This document shows positions 16,657 through 25,749 of a stretch of DNA of 56,194 nt, one piece after another. The stretch comes from Methylobacterium terricola. Lineage in GTDB: Bacteria; Pseudomonadota; Alphaproteobacteria; Rhizobiales; Beijerinckiaceae. Numbering within the stretch: position 1 is the stretch's first letter; every line of letters begins with the position of its first letter. Both the position numbers and the translations under genes were made by a program. The DNA lies in assembly GCF_006151805.1 (NCBI RefSeq), contig NZ_VDDA01000028.1, positions 1 to 56,194 on the forward strand, written 5' to 3'. Below the pieces are notes generated by a model, which saw only the letters and a list, made by a program, of their open reading frames with translations, ran no database searches and was not told the origin of the DNA.

Positions 16657-16720
16657 TGTTTAATTTTGCCGCATTTTCTGTGACGAACCGGCATCCAGTT
16701 CGTCGGAAAATGCTCTAGGC

Positions 16721-17587
16721 TCACCGGCCCTGGTGGCGCGGCTGCCAGCGCAGCAGGTAGCTCTGCATGCGCTGGATCCCCGCCGAGAGGACGATGCCGA
16801 CGATCATCAGCACGAACACCGCGACCATCATCCCGGCGGCTTCGCCGCGCGCCTCCGACTCGATGATCAGGCGTCCGATCCCGAACTCGGCGCCGATGAA
16901 CTCGCCGACGATGACGCCGATCAACGCGAACGAGACCGCCGGCGTCAGGGAGGCGAAGACCCAGGCCATCGTCGAGGGGATGATGACGGTCCGGGTGATC
17001 TGCCACTCCGAGGCGCCGAGCAGCCGCGAGGCATTGACGTAGTCGGGATCGACCGAGCGCGCGCCCTCGAAGGTGTTGAAGAACACCAGGAACACCACGA
17101 CGATCCACGACGTCGCGATCTTCGAGGCGTCGCCGATGCCGAAGGCCAGGATGATGATCGGCGCGAGCGCGATCCGGGGGATCGAGTTGACCGCGGTGAC
17201 GAAGGGCGAGGCGATCTCGGCCAGGCGCGGCGAGCGGCCGAGCAGCAGGCCGAGCACGACGCCGCTCGTCACGCCGGTCAGGAAGCCGAAGAACGTGTTG
17301 CGCAGGGTGACGAAGGTGGCAAACCACAAATTGTTCTCGTAGCGCGCGGTGCAGGCCGAGAAGGCGGTCCCGCCGGGCATCGCCCACTCGCCGGGCTTCG
17401 GCTGCAGGCAGCTCAGGCGCAGGAACTGCTCGAAGATCTCGGAGGGGCGCGACACGAAGTAGGGATCGAACAGGTCCGGCACCGCCCAGGGCGCGTAGGG
17501 CTTGAGGCTCCAGGCCCATTGCCACAGGGCGAGCAGCACGGCGACGATCGCGACCTGCCAGGCGAGGGTGGAGAGCGGCCGGCTCAT
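16721..17587 (-). CDS. ABC transporter permease (SsuC/TauC type)
   Basis: A 288-residue inner-membrane permease with six or so membrane helices and the cytoplasmic EAA loop (ASRLLGASEWQITRTVIIPST) that couples to the ATPase. It belongs to the nitrate/sulfonate/taurine/pyrimidine uptake group. The gene starts 10 bases after the ATPase gene ends, and with the ATPase and the NMT1-like binding protein it forms a complete importer. The substrate is not apparent from sequence. Confidence 0.92.
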   Translation of the reverse strand: MSRPLSTLAWQVAIVAVLLALWQWAWSLKPYAPWAVPDLFDPYFVSRPSEIFEQFLRLSCLQPKPGEWAMPGGTAFSACTARYENNLWFATFVTLRNTFFGFLTGVTSGVVLGLLLGRSPRLAEIASPFVTAVNSIPRIALAPIIILAFGIGDASKIATSWIVVVFLVFFNTFEGARSVDPDYVNASRLLGASEWQITRTVIIPSTMAWVFASLTPAVSFALIGVIVGEFIGAEFGIGRLIIESEARGEAAGMMVAVFVLMIVGIVLSAGIQRMQSYLLRWQPRHQGR

Positions 17588-17597
17588 GGCAAGAGAC

Positions 17598-18428
17598 TCA
17601 TGACTTGCGCGCCTTCTTGAACTCCTCGCCGAGCGCGTGCCAGATCCGCGAGAACAGGGCGGCGTATTCGGGCGTCTCGCGCATCGCGACGCCGTCGCGC
17701 GGCCGCGGGAACGGCACCTCGAAACTGTCCTTGATCCGCCCCGGCCGGGCGGAGAACAGGATGATCCGGTCCGACAGGGTGAGCGCCTCGCCGAGATCGT
17801 GGGTGACGAACAAAACCGTCTGCTTCTCGCGCTCCCAGATCTTGAGCAGCACGTCGTGCATGTCGAGCTTGGTGTGGGTGTCGAGGGCGCCGAACGGCTC
17901 GTCCATCAGCAGGATCTCGGGCTCGCGCACCAGCGTGCGCATCAGCGAGGCGCGCTGGCGCATGCCGCCGGAGAGCGAGGCCGGATAGGCCGCCTCGAAG
18001 CCGGTGAGACCGACCCGGGCCACCGCCCGGGCGACCCGCTCGCGCCGCTCCGCCTTTGACAGACCTGCGAGCTCCAGGCCGTAGCCGATGTTGTCGGCCA
18101 CGGTGCGCCACGGAAACAGCGTGTCCTTCTGATAGACGTAGCCGACCTGCGGCGTGGTCCGGCCCGGGACGACCGCCTTGCCGTCGATCAGGATCGAGCC
18201 GCCGGTCGGGGCGAGCAGCGTCGCGATCATGTTGAGCACTGTGCTCTTGCCGGAGCCCGAGGGGCCGAGCAGCGACACGAACTCGCCCTGGCGCACGGTG
18301 AACGAGACGTCCTCGACCGCGTCGATCCGCCGGCCGTGCAGGGCGAACGACTTCGAGAGGCCGCGCACGTCGACGCGCACAGGCGCGAGCGCGGCTTGAG
18401 CCGGGGGTTCGGCGAGGGCCAGCATCAT
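17598..18428 (-). CDS. ABC transporter ATP-binding protein (SsuB/TauB type)
   Basis: A 276-residue cytoplasmic ATPase. Walker A is GPSGSGKST, the Q-loop segment is YVYQKDTLFPW, the signature is LSGGMRQR and Walker B is ILLMDEPFGALD, followed by a switch His in FVTHDLGEA. The ATG at 18428 overlaps the stop of the binding-protein gene by 4 nt (ATGA), which fixes the start even though the open frame continues far upstream in the shadow of other genes. It energises the importer formed with the neighbouring permease and binding protein. Confidence 0.93.
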   Translation of the reverse strand: MMLALAEPPAQAALAPVRVDVRGLSKSFALHGRRIDAVEDVSFTVRQGEFVSLLGPSGSGKSTVLNMIATLLAPTGGSILIDGKAVVPGRTTPQVGYVYQKDTLFPWRTVADNIGYGLELAGLSKAERRERVARAVARVGLTGFEAAYPASLSGGMRQRASLMRTLVREPEILLMDEPFGALDTHTKLDMHDVLLKIWEREKQTVLFVTHDLGEALTLSDRIILFSARPGRIKDSFEVPFPRPRDGVAMRETPEYAALFSRIWHALGEEFKKARKS

Positions 18429-19498
18429 GCCGGGTACTTCGCGGCGGCGGCCTCGGCGAAGCGCGCCGCATAGACGGCGTCGAGCGGCAGCTTCTGCACG
18501 CCGGTCATCTCGCGGAACCACACCTTGGCGCCGCGGTCGAACGCGGCCTCGTCGATCAGGCCGGCCGGGTTGCCGACCGCCTTGGTCGCCTTGATCTCGA
18601 TCAGGTTCGACTCGCGCGAGGTCGAGCCGACGAAGGGCTCGATGGCGCCGTAGATCTCCTCGGGGTCGTGCTTGTCGACCCACTGCCCGGCGCGCATCAC
18701 GGCGTTCGTCCAGGCCTGGACCAGGGCCGGATCGCGGTCGATGCGCGCTTGCAGGCAGTAATTGACCGTCACCGGCACCGTGCCGCCGATCACGGAGTCC
18801 CAGTTGCGCGGGTCCGAACCATCGTAGAGCAGCTTGCCGTAGCCCTGGCGCTCGACCTCGCCGACGAGCGAGTAGGTGTTGATGAGGACGTCGACCTGCT
18901 TCGTCTTCAGCGAGCCGAGCATCGTGTCGACGTTGCCGACGCCGAGCCAGGTGACCATGCCGTCGTAGCCGAGCTTTTCCAGGAAGTAGGTCGACCAGAT
19001 GTGGGTCGTGCCGCCGATCGAGGAGACGCCGACGAGGGGCTTTCGTCCGTCCGGGCGCTTCCAGGCGACGAACTTGGCGAGGTCGGTGATGCCCTGCGCG
19101 TAGAGGTCGGCCCGGATCATGAACTGCAGGCCGGCCGCGATGCGGTCGACCGCGGTGAGCGCCTTGCACGGGCGCCCCTTGTTCGTCAGCAGCATCGGGT
19201 GGACGAAGTCGGCGAGCGCGAAGTCGCCCTGGCCCGAGGCGATGATCTCGCGGGTCTTCACGCCCGACCCACCCTGGACGAGGCGACTGTCGAGGCCCTC
19301 GTCCTTGAAGTAGCCGAGGCCTTGGGCGGCGAACATCACCATGTAGCTGCAGGTCGCGACCGGATAGATGCCCTTGGCGGCGCTCGCGGCGCGAGCCGCG
19401 CGCGAGCCGGCGAGCGCCGCACTCGCGCCGAGCGCCGTCACCACATGGCGCCGGGTCAGGACCGACACCTTCGGCAGGGACGTCAGGGGGGACGTCAT
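18425..19498 (-). CDS. ABC transporter substrate-binding protein (NMT1/SsuA-like)
   Basis: A 357-residue exported protein. A twin-arginine-like signal (TRRHVVTALGASAALAG, about residues 15-35) is followed by an NMT1/SsuA-type periplasmic fold: a GLGYFKDEGLD motif, then GQGDFALADF, and VVNYC-type second-lobe strands. The family binds sulfonates, thiamine precursors, nitrate or aromatic acids. It follows leuB after 45 bases and overlaps the ATPase gene, so the importer may be co-expressed with the leuCDB set. The ligand is unknown. Confidence 0.9.
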   Translation of the reverse strand: MTSPLTSLPKVSVLTRRHVVTALGASAALAGSRAARAASAAKGIYPVATCSYMVMFAAQGLGYFKDEGLDSRLVQGGSGVKTREIIASGQGDFALADFVHPMLLTNKGRPCKALTAVDRIAAGLQFMIRADLYAQGITDLAKFVAWKRPDGRKPLVGVSSIGGTTHIWSTYFLEKLGYDGMVTWLGVGNVDTMLGSLKTKQVDVLINTYSLVGEVERQGYGKLLYDGSDPRNWDSVIGGTVPVTVNYCLQARIDRDPALVQAWTNAVMRAGQWVDKHDPEEIYGAIEPFVGSTSRESNLIEIKATKAVGNPAGLIDEAAFDRGAKVWFREMTGVQKLPLDAVYAARFAEAAAAKYPA

Positions 19499-19543
19499 GG
19501 CTCGCGGTCTCCCGGATCGAGAGTGGAAGGGATCGTCGGGACG

Positions 19544-20662
19544 TCAGCCCGCGAGGCGGTCGAGCGAGGCCAGCACGGCGTCGCCCATGGCGGCGGTGGA
19601 GACCGGGGCGCGCCCCGGCTCGGCGATGTCGGCGGTGCGGGCGCCGTGCGCCAGGGCGTCGCCGACCGCCCGCTCCAGAAGGATCGCGTCGTCGGGCCGC
19701 CCGAGGGTCAGGCGCAGCATCATCGCGACGCTCAGGATCGACCCGAGCGGGTTGGCGATTCCTCGCCCGGCGATGTCGGGGGCCGAGCCGTGCACCGGCT
19801 CGTAGAGCGCCGTGCGCCGTCCCTGCGCATCGGCCGGCCCGAGCGAGGCGGAGGGCAGCATGCCGAGCGAGCCCGCCGCCATCGCGGCGCAGTCCGACAG
19901 GATGTCGCCGAAGATGTTGTCCGTCACCATGACGTCGAACTGCCCCGGCGCCCGCACGATCTGCATCGCGGCGTTGTCGACATACATGTGGGACAGCTCG
20001 ACGTCCGGGAATTCCTCGGCATGGAGCGCGATCACCTCCTCGCGCCACAGCACGCTCGCCTCCATCACGTTGGCCTTGTCGACCGAGCAGAGCCGGCCGC
20101 GCCGGCTGCGGGCGAGCTCGAAGGCGAAGCGGGCTACCCGCCGGATTTCCTCGGTGGTGTAGCTGTTGGTATTGAAGCCGCGCCGGCTGCCGTCGGGCCG
20201 GGTCTCGATCCCGCGCGGCTCGCCAAAATAGATGCCGCTCGACAACTCGCGCACGATGACGAAATCGACGCCGTTCAGGACACGCTCCTTCAACGGCGCC
20301 GAATCGTAGAGCGCAGGATCGGTCACGATCGGGCGCAGGTTGGCGTAGAGGTCGAGGGAGCGGCGCAGCTTCAGGAGGCTGCCCTCGCGGCGCGCCTCCG
20401 GCGGCACCTCGGCGGTCTCCGGGCCGCCGGTGGCACCGAACAGGATCGCATCGGCGCCTTCGATCGCCGCCCGGGTCTCGGGCGGGATCACCTTGCCGGT
20501 GCGGCGGTAGGCGTCGAGCCCGAACTCGGCCTCCGCTACCTCGACCGGCAGGCGGCGGCGCTCGGAGAACCACGCCAGCACGCGGCTCGCCTGGGCCGTG
20601 ACTTCCGGCCCGATGCCCTCGCCGCCGATCACCGCGACGCGCATCATGTTGGTCCCGCTCAT
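19544..20662 (-). CDS. leuB: 3-isopropylmalate dehydrogenase
   Basis: A 372-residue NAD-dependent beta-decarboxylating dehydrogenase. Visible landmarks: GGEGIGPEV at the N-terminus, the substrate-binding ELSSGIYFGEPRG, VDKANVM (catalytic Lys) and the metal-site VTDNIFGDILSD, with the NAD-binding EPVHGSAPDIAGRGIANP. These are LeuB-type rather than isocitrate or tartrate dehydrogenase motifs. The ATG overlaps the leuD stop (ATGA). In leucine biosynthesis it oxidises 3-isopropylmalate; because it sits with a LysR regulator and an importer it could instead serve a related 2-alkylmalate. Confidence 0.9.
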   Translation of the reverse strand: MSGTNMMRVAVIGGEGIGPEVTAQASRVLAWFSERRRLPVEVAEAEFGLDAYRRTGKVIPPETRAAIEGADAILFGATGGPETAEVPPEARREGSLLKLRRSLDLYANLRPIVTDPALYDSAPLKERVLNGVDFVIVRELSSGIYFGEPRGIETRPDGSRRGFNTNSYTTEEIRRVARFAFELARSRRGRLCSVDKANVMEASVLWREEVIALHAEEFPDVELSHMYVDNAAMQIVRAPGQFDVMVTDNIFGDILSDCAAMAAGSLGMLPSASLGPADAQGRRTALYEPVHGSAPDIAGRGIANPLGSILSVAMMLRLTLGRPDDAILLERAVGDALAHGARTADIAEPGRAPVSTAAMGDAVLASLDRLAG

Positions 20663-21306
20663 GCTCGATCTCCCGCCGCATCGCCCGCCGCCGCGTACAC
20701 CCAGGGCCGCACCCGCCGGTCCCGCTCCTGGAATCGGGCGATCGCGTCGGCCTGCCGGAGCGTCGTGCCGATCTCGTCGAGCCCCTGCAGCAACGCCTCG
20801 CGCCGACGAGCCTCGACCGCGAAGGGGAAGCGGCGGCCGGAGGGCGAGACGACGCAGCGTTCCTCGAGGTCGACCGCGACCTTGCCGGCGCCCTGGCTCT
20901 CCTCGACCTCACGGGCGAGACTGGCCACGATCCCCTCGTCGAGGACGACCGGCAGGATGCCGTTCTGGAAGCAGTTGTTGAAGAAGATGTCGCCGAAGCT
21001 CGGGGCGATGACGCAGGCGACGCCGCGCTCCTGGAGCGACCACACCGCGCCCTCGCGCGACGAGCCGCAGCCGAAGTTGCGCCCGCCGAGGATGATCTGC
21101 GCTTCGCGGTAGGGCGGCCGGTTGAGGATGAAGTCGGGATCCTCCGAGCCGTCGGCGCGGTAGCGCAGCGCGCCGAAGCACCAGGGCGCGAGCGTGCCGC
21201 GGATGCCGTTGCCGACCAGCCGCTCGATGCGGATGATCACGTCGGTGTCGATGTTCTCGATGAGGATCGGCGCGGCGACGGCCTCGAGGCGGGTGAAGCG
21301 GTTCAT
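20659..21306 (-). CDS. leuD: 3-isopropylmalate dehydratase, small subunit
   Basis: A 215-residue swivelling domain of the aconitase superfamily, the partner of LeuC. The motif NFGCGSSREGAVWSL is the substrate-binding loop and the N-terminal DTDVIIRIERL is typical of LeuD. It overlaps leuC upstream and leuB downstream by 4 nt each, so the three are translationally coupled. With LeuC it isomerises 2- to 3-isopropylmalate in the cytoplasm. Its length is normal for the family. Confidence 0.93.
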   Translation of the reverse strand: MNRFTRLEAVAAPILIENIDTDVIIRIERLVGNGIRGTLAPWCFGALRYRADGSEDPDFILNRPPYREAQIILGGRNFGCGSSREGAVWSLQERGVACVIAPSFGDIFFNNCFQNGILPVVLDEGIVASLAREVEESQGAGKVAVDLEERCVVSPSGRRFPFAVEARRREALLQGLDEIGTTLRQADAIARFQERDRRVRPWVYAAAGDAAGDRA

Positions 21307-22703
21307 CCGGCCCTCCTGACGTCCGCGATGGCGCCGGCGAGGGCCGCCGCCGCGGCCATGGCGGGGCTCGCCAGATGGGTGCGGGCGCGCGGCCCCTGGC
21401 GGCCGACGAAGTTGCGGTTACTCGTCGAGACCGAACGCTGCCCGGCCGGCACGACCTCGCCGTTGGCGGCGAGGCACATCGAGCAGCCCGGCTCGCGCCA
21501 CTCGAACCCGGCCTCGACGAACACCCGGTCGAGTCCCTCGGCCTCCGCCTCGCGCTTGACGATCTCGGAGCCCGGCACGACCCAGGCGCGCACCCCCTCG
21601 GCCACCCGACGCCCGCGGGCGACGTCCGCCGCCTCGCGCAGGTCCGACAGGCGGCCGTTGGTGCAGGAGCCGATGAACACCCAGTCGACGGGGGTGCCGG
21701 CGATCGGGCCGCCCGGGGACAGGCCCATATAGTCGAGGGCCGCCGCCATCGCGCGGGCCCGGCTCGGATCCGGCTCGGACGCGGGATCGGGGATCAGGCC
21801 GTCGACCGGGACGACGTGCTCGGGGCTGGTGCCCCAGGTGACCTGGGGGGCGACCCGTCCGACGTCGATCGTCACCTCGCGGTCGAAGGCGGCGTCGGGG
21901 TCGCTGGCGAGTTCCCGCCAGGCCGCGACCGCCTCGTCCCACGCCTCGCCCCGGGGCGCGTAGGGCTTGCCCTGAAGGTAGGCGAACGTGGTGTCGTCGG
22001 GGGCTACCATGCCGATCTTGGCGCCCAGCTCGATCGACAGGTTGCAGATGGTGAGCCGGCCCTCGACCGGCATCGCCCGGATCGCCGAGCCGGCATATTC
22101 CACCGCGTAGCCGGTGCCGCCCGCCGCGCCGATCACCCCGATCAGGTGCAGGATCAGATCCTTGGGCAGCACGCCGGGCGGCATCGCGCCCTCGAAGCGC
22201 ACCCGCATGGTCCTGGGCCGTCGCTGCACCAGGGTCTGCGTCGCCAGCACGTGCGACAGCTCCGACGAGCCGATCCCGAAGGCGAGCGCACCGAGACCGC
22301 CATGGGTGCAGGTGTGGCTGTCGCCGCAGACGATGAGCGTGCCCGGCAGGCTTAAGCCCAGTTCCGGCCCGATGACGTGGACGATGCCCTGGCCGCGCTC
22401 GCCGACGTCGAACAGGCGGATGCCGGCCTCTCGAGTCTCGGCCCGCAGGGCGCGGAGCAGGCTCCAGCCGGTCTCGGTGGTGCCGGCCCGGCCGGCAGCG
22501 CTCGAGATCGCGTGGTCGGGCGTCGCGAAGGTCAGGCCCGGGCTGTGCACGGTGAGGCCGCGCTGCTTGAGGTCGAGCAGGCCGCGCGAGCCACCGAGAT
22601 CGTGCAGCAGGTGCCGGTCGACGTGCAGGAGCACGGCACCGTCGCCGAGGTCGCTGACGACGTGCTCGTCCCAGATCTTCGCGAACAGCGTTCTGGCCGC
22701 CAT
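21303..22703 (-). CDS. leuC: 3-isopropylmalate dehydratase, large subunit
   Basis: A 466-residue iron-sulfur enzyme of the aconitase superfamily. The 4Fe-4S ligands lie in GSCTNGR and GCSMCLAANGE, and the HTCTHGG segment of VCGDSHTCTHGGLGAL is the usual LeuC substrate motif. The start at 22703 is supported by GGGGGAGG 7 bases upstream, replacing the longer frame. It heads a coupled leuCDB operon placed just after a LysR gene on the same strand. Whether it is the only LeuC of the cell cannot be told from here. Confidence 0.92.
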   Translation of the reverse strand: MAARTLFAKIWDEHVVSDLGDGAVLLHVDRHLLHDLGGSRGLLDLKQRGLTVHSPGLTFATPDHAISSAAGRAGTTETGWSLLRALRAETREAGIRLFDVGERGQGIVHVIGPELGLSLPGTLIVCGDSHTCTHGGLGALAFGIGSSELSHVLATQTLVQRRPRTMRVRFEGAMPPGVLPKDLILHLIGVIGAAGGTGYAVEYAGSAIRAMPVEGRLTICNLSIELGAKIGMVAPDDTTFAYLQGKPYAPRGEAWDEAVAAWRELASDPDAAFDREVTIDVGRVAPQVTWGTSPEHVVPVDGLIPDPASEPDPSRARAMAAALDYMGLSPGGPIAGTPVDWVFIGSCTNGRLSDLREAADVARGRRVAEGVRAWVVPGSEIVKREAEAEGLDRVFVEAGFEWREPGCSMCLAANGEVVPAGQRSVSTSNRNFVGRQGPRARTHLASPAMAAAAALAGAIADVRRAG

Positions 22704-22754
22704 AACGTGTCCTCCCCCGCGCGGCTGTTTTCGCCGCATCGGATGCGCGCCCTC

Positions 22755-23729
22755 TCAGTCGGAGGGCTGCTGCGGGGAGGAGCGTAGGGACGGACCCGCG
22801 TCGCACGAAGCGCCGGTTGGGCATGCCGCCGTCGCATTTGGAGATGGCTGCGTCAGGTAGGCGATCAGCCGGCGCGCCGGTCGCGACAGGCTGGCGTGGT
22901 CGCGCAGGCCGATATGAAGCGGGCGCAGGCGCCAGGGATCCTCGAGTGCGAGTGCGGTCAGGCCGGTCTCGCGCATATGTCCATCGAGGACCTGGCGCGG
23001 GACGATGCCGATGCCGAGCCCGTTCTCGATGATGCGCAACTGGCCCTCGAAGCTGCCGACCCGGACCCGCACGCGAACCTCGCTGCCGAGATCTTCGGCA
23101 GCGCGCCGGCACAGGGTCTCGATCGAGGAGCCCCGCTCCAGGCAGACGAAATCGTGGTCGAGGAGATCCGCGAAGGCGATCGAGGCCCGCCCCGAGAGGA
23201 CGTGGCCAGGCGGCAGCACGACGACGAGCTCGTCGCGCCGGTAGGGCACGATCTGCAGCCCCGGTGCCGGGATGTTGCCCCCGAAGATCCCGAGATCGGC
23301 CTGGTTGCTGGCGACCCGCTGCACGATGTCGGGGCTGGTGCCTTCCTCCAGGTTGATGCGGATCAGCGGGTGCAGGGCGAGGAAGCCGGCAAGCTCCATC
23401 GGCAGCGTTTCCATGATCGCCGACTTGTTCGCCGAGACCCGGATCAGCCCGCGAAGACCGCTGGCGAAGTCGCGCAACTCGGCATCCATCACCGCGACGC
23501 TGCCCTGGATGGTGCGGGCGTGATGGAGGAGGGCCGTGCCGGCCTCGGTCAGGTCGATGCCCTTGGAGTGGCGCACCAGGAGTTCGGCGCCGAGCATCGC
23601 CTCGAGTTCCGAGATGCGCCGGCTGATGGCGGAGGCCGCGATATGCGCGCGCTCGGCCGCCGCCGCGATGCTCTGCTCCTCGACGACGGCGATGAAGAGT
23701 TCGAGAGTGAAGAGGTCGTAGCGGTGCAT
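22755..23729 (-). CDS. LysR-family transcriptional regulator
   Basis: A 324-residue LTTR. The N-terminal winged helix (about 1-60, MHRYDLFTLELFIAVVEEQS then AERAHIAASAISRRISELE) is followed by a periplasmic-binding-like effector domain (about 90-300). The later ATG at 23729 fits the usual LTTR start. It is transcribed in the same direction as leuCDB, 51 bases before leuC, instead of divergently, and follows the quinone-oxidoreductase gene by 44 bases, so it may be read as part of a longer transcript. The C-terminal 30 residues are low-complexity. Confidence 0.9.
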   Translation of the reverse strand: MHRYDLFTLELFIAVVEEQSIAAAAERAHIAASAISRRISELEAMLGAELLVRHSKGIDLTEAGTALLHHARTIQGSVAVMDAELRDFASGLRGLIRVSANKSAIMETLPMELAGFLALHPLIRINLEEGTSPDIVQRVASNQADLGIFGGNIPAPGLQIVPYRRDELVVVLPPGHVLSGRASIAFADLLDHDFVCLERGSSIETLCRRAAEDLGSEVRVRVRVGSFEGQLRIIENGLGIGIVPRQVLDGHMRETGLTALALEDPWRLRPLHIGLRDHASLSRPARRLIAYLTQPSPNATAACPTGASCDAGPSLRSSPQQPSD

Positions 23730-23773
23730 GGGCCGTCTGTTGGCGATCCCAGCCGTCATCATACCGGAATGTC

Positions 23774-24748
23774 TCAGATCCTGAGCACGATCTTCCCGAA
23801 ATTATCCGCATTCTCCAGCATGCGGTGAGCCTCCGCGGCCTGGCCGAAGGGAAGGACGGCGTGGATGGCCGGGGTGATGCGGCCGTCGGTCAGCTCCGGC
23901 AGCCAGCGCCGGCGGAAGCGCTCGACGACGGCCGCCTTCTCGGCGACCGAGTGCGGCCGGAGCGTGAAGCCGCGAAGCTGCAGCATCTTGAGGAGCAATG
24001 CTGCGACGTCGACCTGGCAGGAACCGGAGCTCAGCAATCCGACGAAGGCGAGCCGGCCGCGCCAGCGCAGGAGCGAGACGTGGCGGGCGAGATAGGCGGG
24101 CCCGATGAAGTCTTCCACCACATCGACGCCGTCGGGGTGGATCTCGCGCAGCGCATCGGCGAAATCCACCTCGCGGTAGTTGACGACGTGCGGGATCCCC
24201 CATTCGCGCAGGCGACGCGCCTTGTCCGCCCGTCCGACGGTCGCCACGATCTCCGCGCCGATGCTCCTTGCCATGAGGATCGCCGTGCTGCCGACGGCGC
24301 TGCCGCCGGCATGGATCAGCACCCGTTCCCCCGGGGCGAGGCGGGACAGCTCGAACAGGGTTTCGTGCGCCGTACAGAAGGTCTCGATGACGGAGGCCGC
24401 CTGCACGTCGTCCCAATCGGCCGGTACGGCGACGAGGTGACGGTGATCGGCCACGGCGTATTCCGCGTATCCGCCGCCGGGCAGGAGGGCGGCGACCCGC
24501 GTCCCTGGGACGATCCCGTCGACCTCGGCCCCCGCCTCCACGACCGTGCCGCCGCACTCGACGCCGAGCACGGGGTTCGTTCCGGGCGGGAGGGGGTAAT
24601 GCCCGGCGCGCTGCATTGCGTCGAGGCGGTTGACCCCGACGGCCCCGACCCGGATCAGCACCTCGTGGGGCGCAGGGGAAGGTCGTTCGGCCCGCTCGAA
24701 GCGCAAGGCCTCCGGACCGCCGGGCGCGGGGGCGTGGCAGATGCTCAT
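23774..24748 (-). CDS. Zinc-type alcohol dehydrogenase-like/quinone oxidoreductase
   Basis: A 324-residue medium-chain dehydrogenase of the quinone oxidoreductase (PIG3/QOR) branch. It has the GroES-like N-terminal fold (VGVNRLDAMQRAGHYP, GVECGGTVVEAG) and a Rossmann domain with HAGGSAVGSTAI and then VATVGRADKARR. The cysteines of the catalytic and structural zinc sites are absent, as expected for QOR proteins, so it probably uses NADPH to reduce a quinone or an activated alkene. It is the last gene of the 20-kb minus-strand run, 68 bases after the MBL-fold gene. Confidence 0.88.
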   Translation of the reverse strand: MSICHAPAPGGPEALRFERAERPSPAPHEVLIRVGAVGVNRLDAMQRAGHYPLPPGTNPVLGVECGGTVVEAGAEVDGIVPGTRVAALLPGGGYAEYAVADHRHLVAVPADWDDVQAASVIETFCTAHETLFELSRLAPGERVLIHAGGSAVGSTAILMARSIGAEIVATVGRADKARRLREWGIPHVVNYREVDFADALREIHPDGVDVVEDFIGPAYLARHVSLLRWRGRLAFVGLLSSGSCQVDVAALLLKMLQLRGFTLRPHSVAEKAAVVERFRRRWLPELTDGRITPAIHAVLPFGQAAEAHRMLENADNFGKIVLRI

Positions 24749-24816
24749 GGTCGGCACGGCTTGGTCCTCGGCGCTGTCATCGGCCTCGGTGGAAATCCGG
24801 TTCCCGGGCTGCCCCG

Positions 24817-25749
24817 TCAGCGGCCGACGGGCCCGCTCCGACCGGGATGCGGTGCGTGGAACCACTGTTCCTGGACGAACCGGAATGCGCCGACATGGCC
24901 CGGCCGGATGCGGGCGAAGCCGGGAAAATGGATGTGCATGCCCGCCACCAGGAGATCCTCCTCGACGCAGCGCCGGAGGATACGCCGCCGCGAGACCGCG
25001 CCCGCCGCGCTGTCGGTGTCGAAGATCATGCCGACGCCCGGATCGCCGAGCTGGACCTCCGGGACGTGCACGGTGTCGCCCCAGACGATCATCGCCTCGC
25101 CGCGCGATCTGAGGATGTAGCAGGTGTGCCCCGGCGTGTGCCCGGTCGAGGGCACCGCCGTGATGCCGGGTAGCGCCTCGTGCTCGTGCGAGAACCGGCG
25201 GACCGCGCCGTCGAGGTAGGGACCGAGCTGGATCCGTCCCGCATCGAAGTAGACCCGTTTCTGGCGCTCGGTCGCACCCGCCTTCGCCGCATCGTCGAAC
25301 CAATGGGCGATCTCCGCCTCGTGGACGTGCACCAGCGCGTTCGGGAACAGCTTGCACCCGGTCGCGGGATCCGTGAGGCCGTTCGAGTGATCGGGATGGA
25401 CGTGGGTCAGCAGCACGTCGGTGATCGCGCCAGGGGCGATCCCGAGCGCGCGAAGGAGGCCGGGCAGGTGGCCGCAGGTCGGCCCCATGATATCGCCCGA
25501 CCCGCAATCGACGAGGATGGTGCGGAGGCCGTCGCGGATCAGGAAGGCGTTGATCGAGACGACCGGGGGCACCGTCCTCCCGTCCTCCCGCAGGAAGCGC
25601 GCGAGCTTGGCGTGATCGCCGTCGCGCATGATTTCCAGCGTGTCGTAGGCGACGTAGCCGTCGCACAGGGCGGTCACGAGAACGTCGCCCACCGGGCGAT
25701 GGTAGATCGCCGGCACCTGGGAGAAGGGGATCCGGGAGAAGGGAGTCAT
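24817..25749 (-). CDS. MBL-fold metallohydrolase (paralogue A)
   Basis: A 310-residue metallo-beta-lactamase-fold hydrolase. The metal motif HVHPDH (His116, His118, Asp120, His121) is complete, followed by a conserved GHTPGHT histidine motif and VWGDTVHVPE. The ATG at 25749 overlaps the ligase stop by 4 nt. It resembles lactonase and thioester hydrolase members, and is a paralogue of the protein at 33090-33974, sharing the endings MHIHFPG and EQW. Next to an acyl-CoA ligase, an OYE and a PrpD it may hydrolyse a lactone or thioester made in the pathway. Confidence 0.88.
   Translation of the reverse strand: MTPFSRIPFSQVPAIYHRPVGDVLVTALCDGYVAYDTLEIMRDGDHAKLARFLREDGRTVPPVVSINAFLIRDGLRTILVDCGSGDIMGPTCGHLPGLLRALGIAPGAITDVLLTHVHPDHSNGLTDPATGCKLFPNALVHVHEAEIAHWFDDAAKAGATERQKRVYFDAGRIQLGPYLDGAVRRFSHEHEALPGITAVPSTGHTPGHTCYILRSRGEAMIVWGDTVHVPEVQLGDPGVGMIFDTDSAAGAVSRRRILRRCVEEDLLVAGMHIHFPGFARIRPGHVGAFRFVQEQWFHAPHPGRSGPVGR

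Noticed and set aside
18429..20912. N-terminal extension of the ABC ATPase gene to 20912
   Set aside because: The extension runs through the binding-protein and leuB genes in another frame; the ATGA overlap at 18428 gives the correct start.
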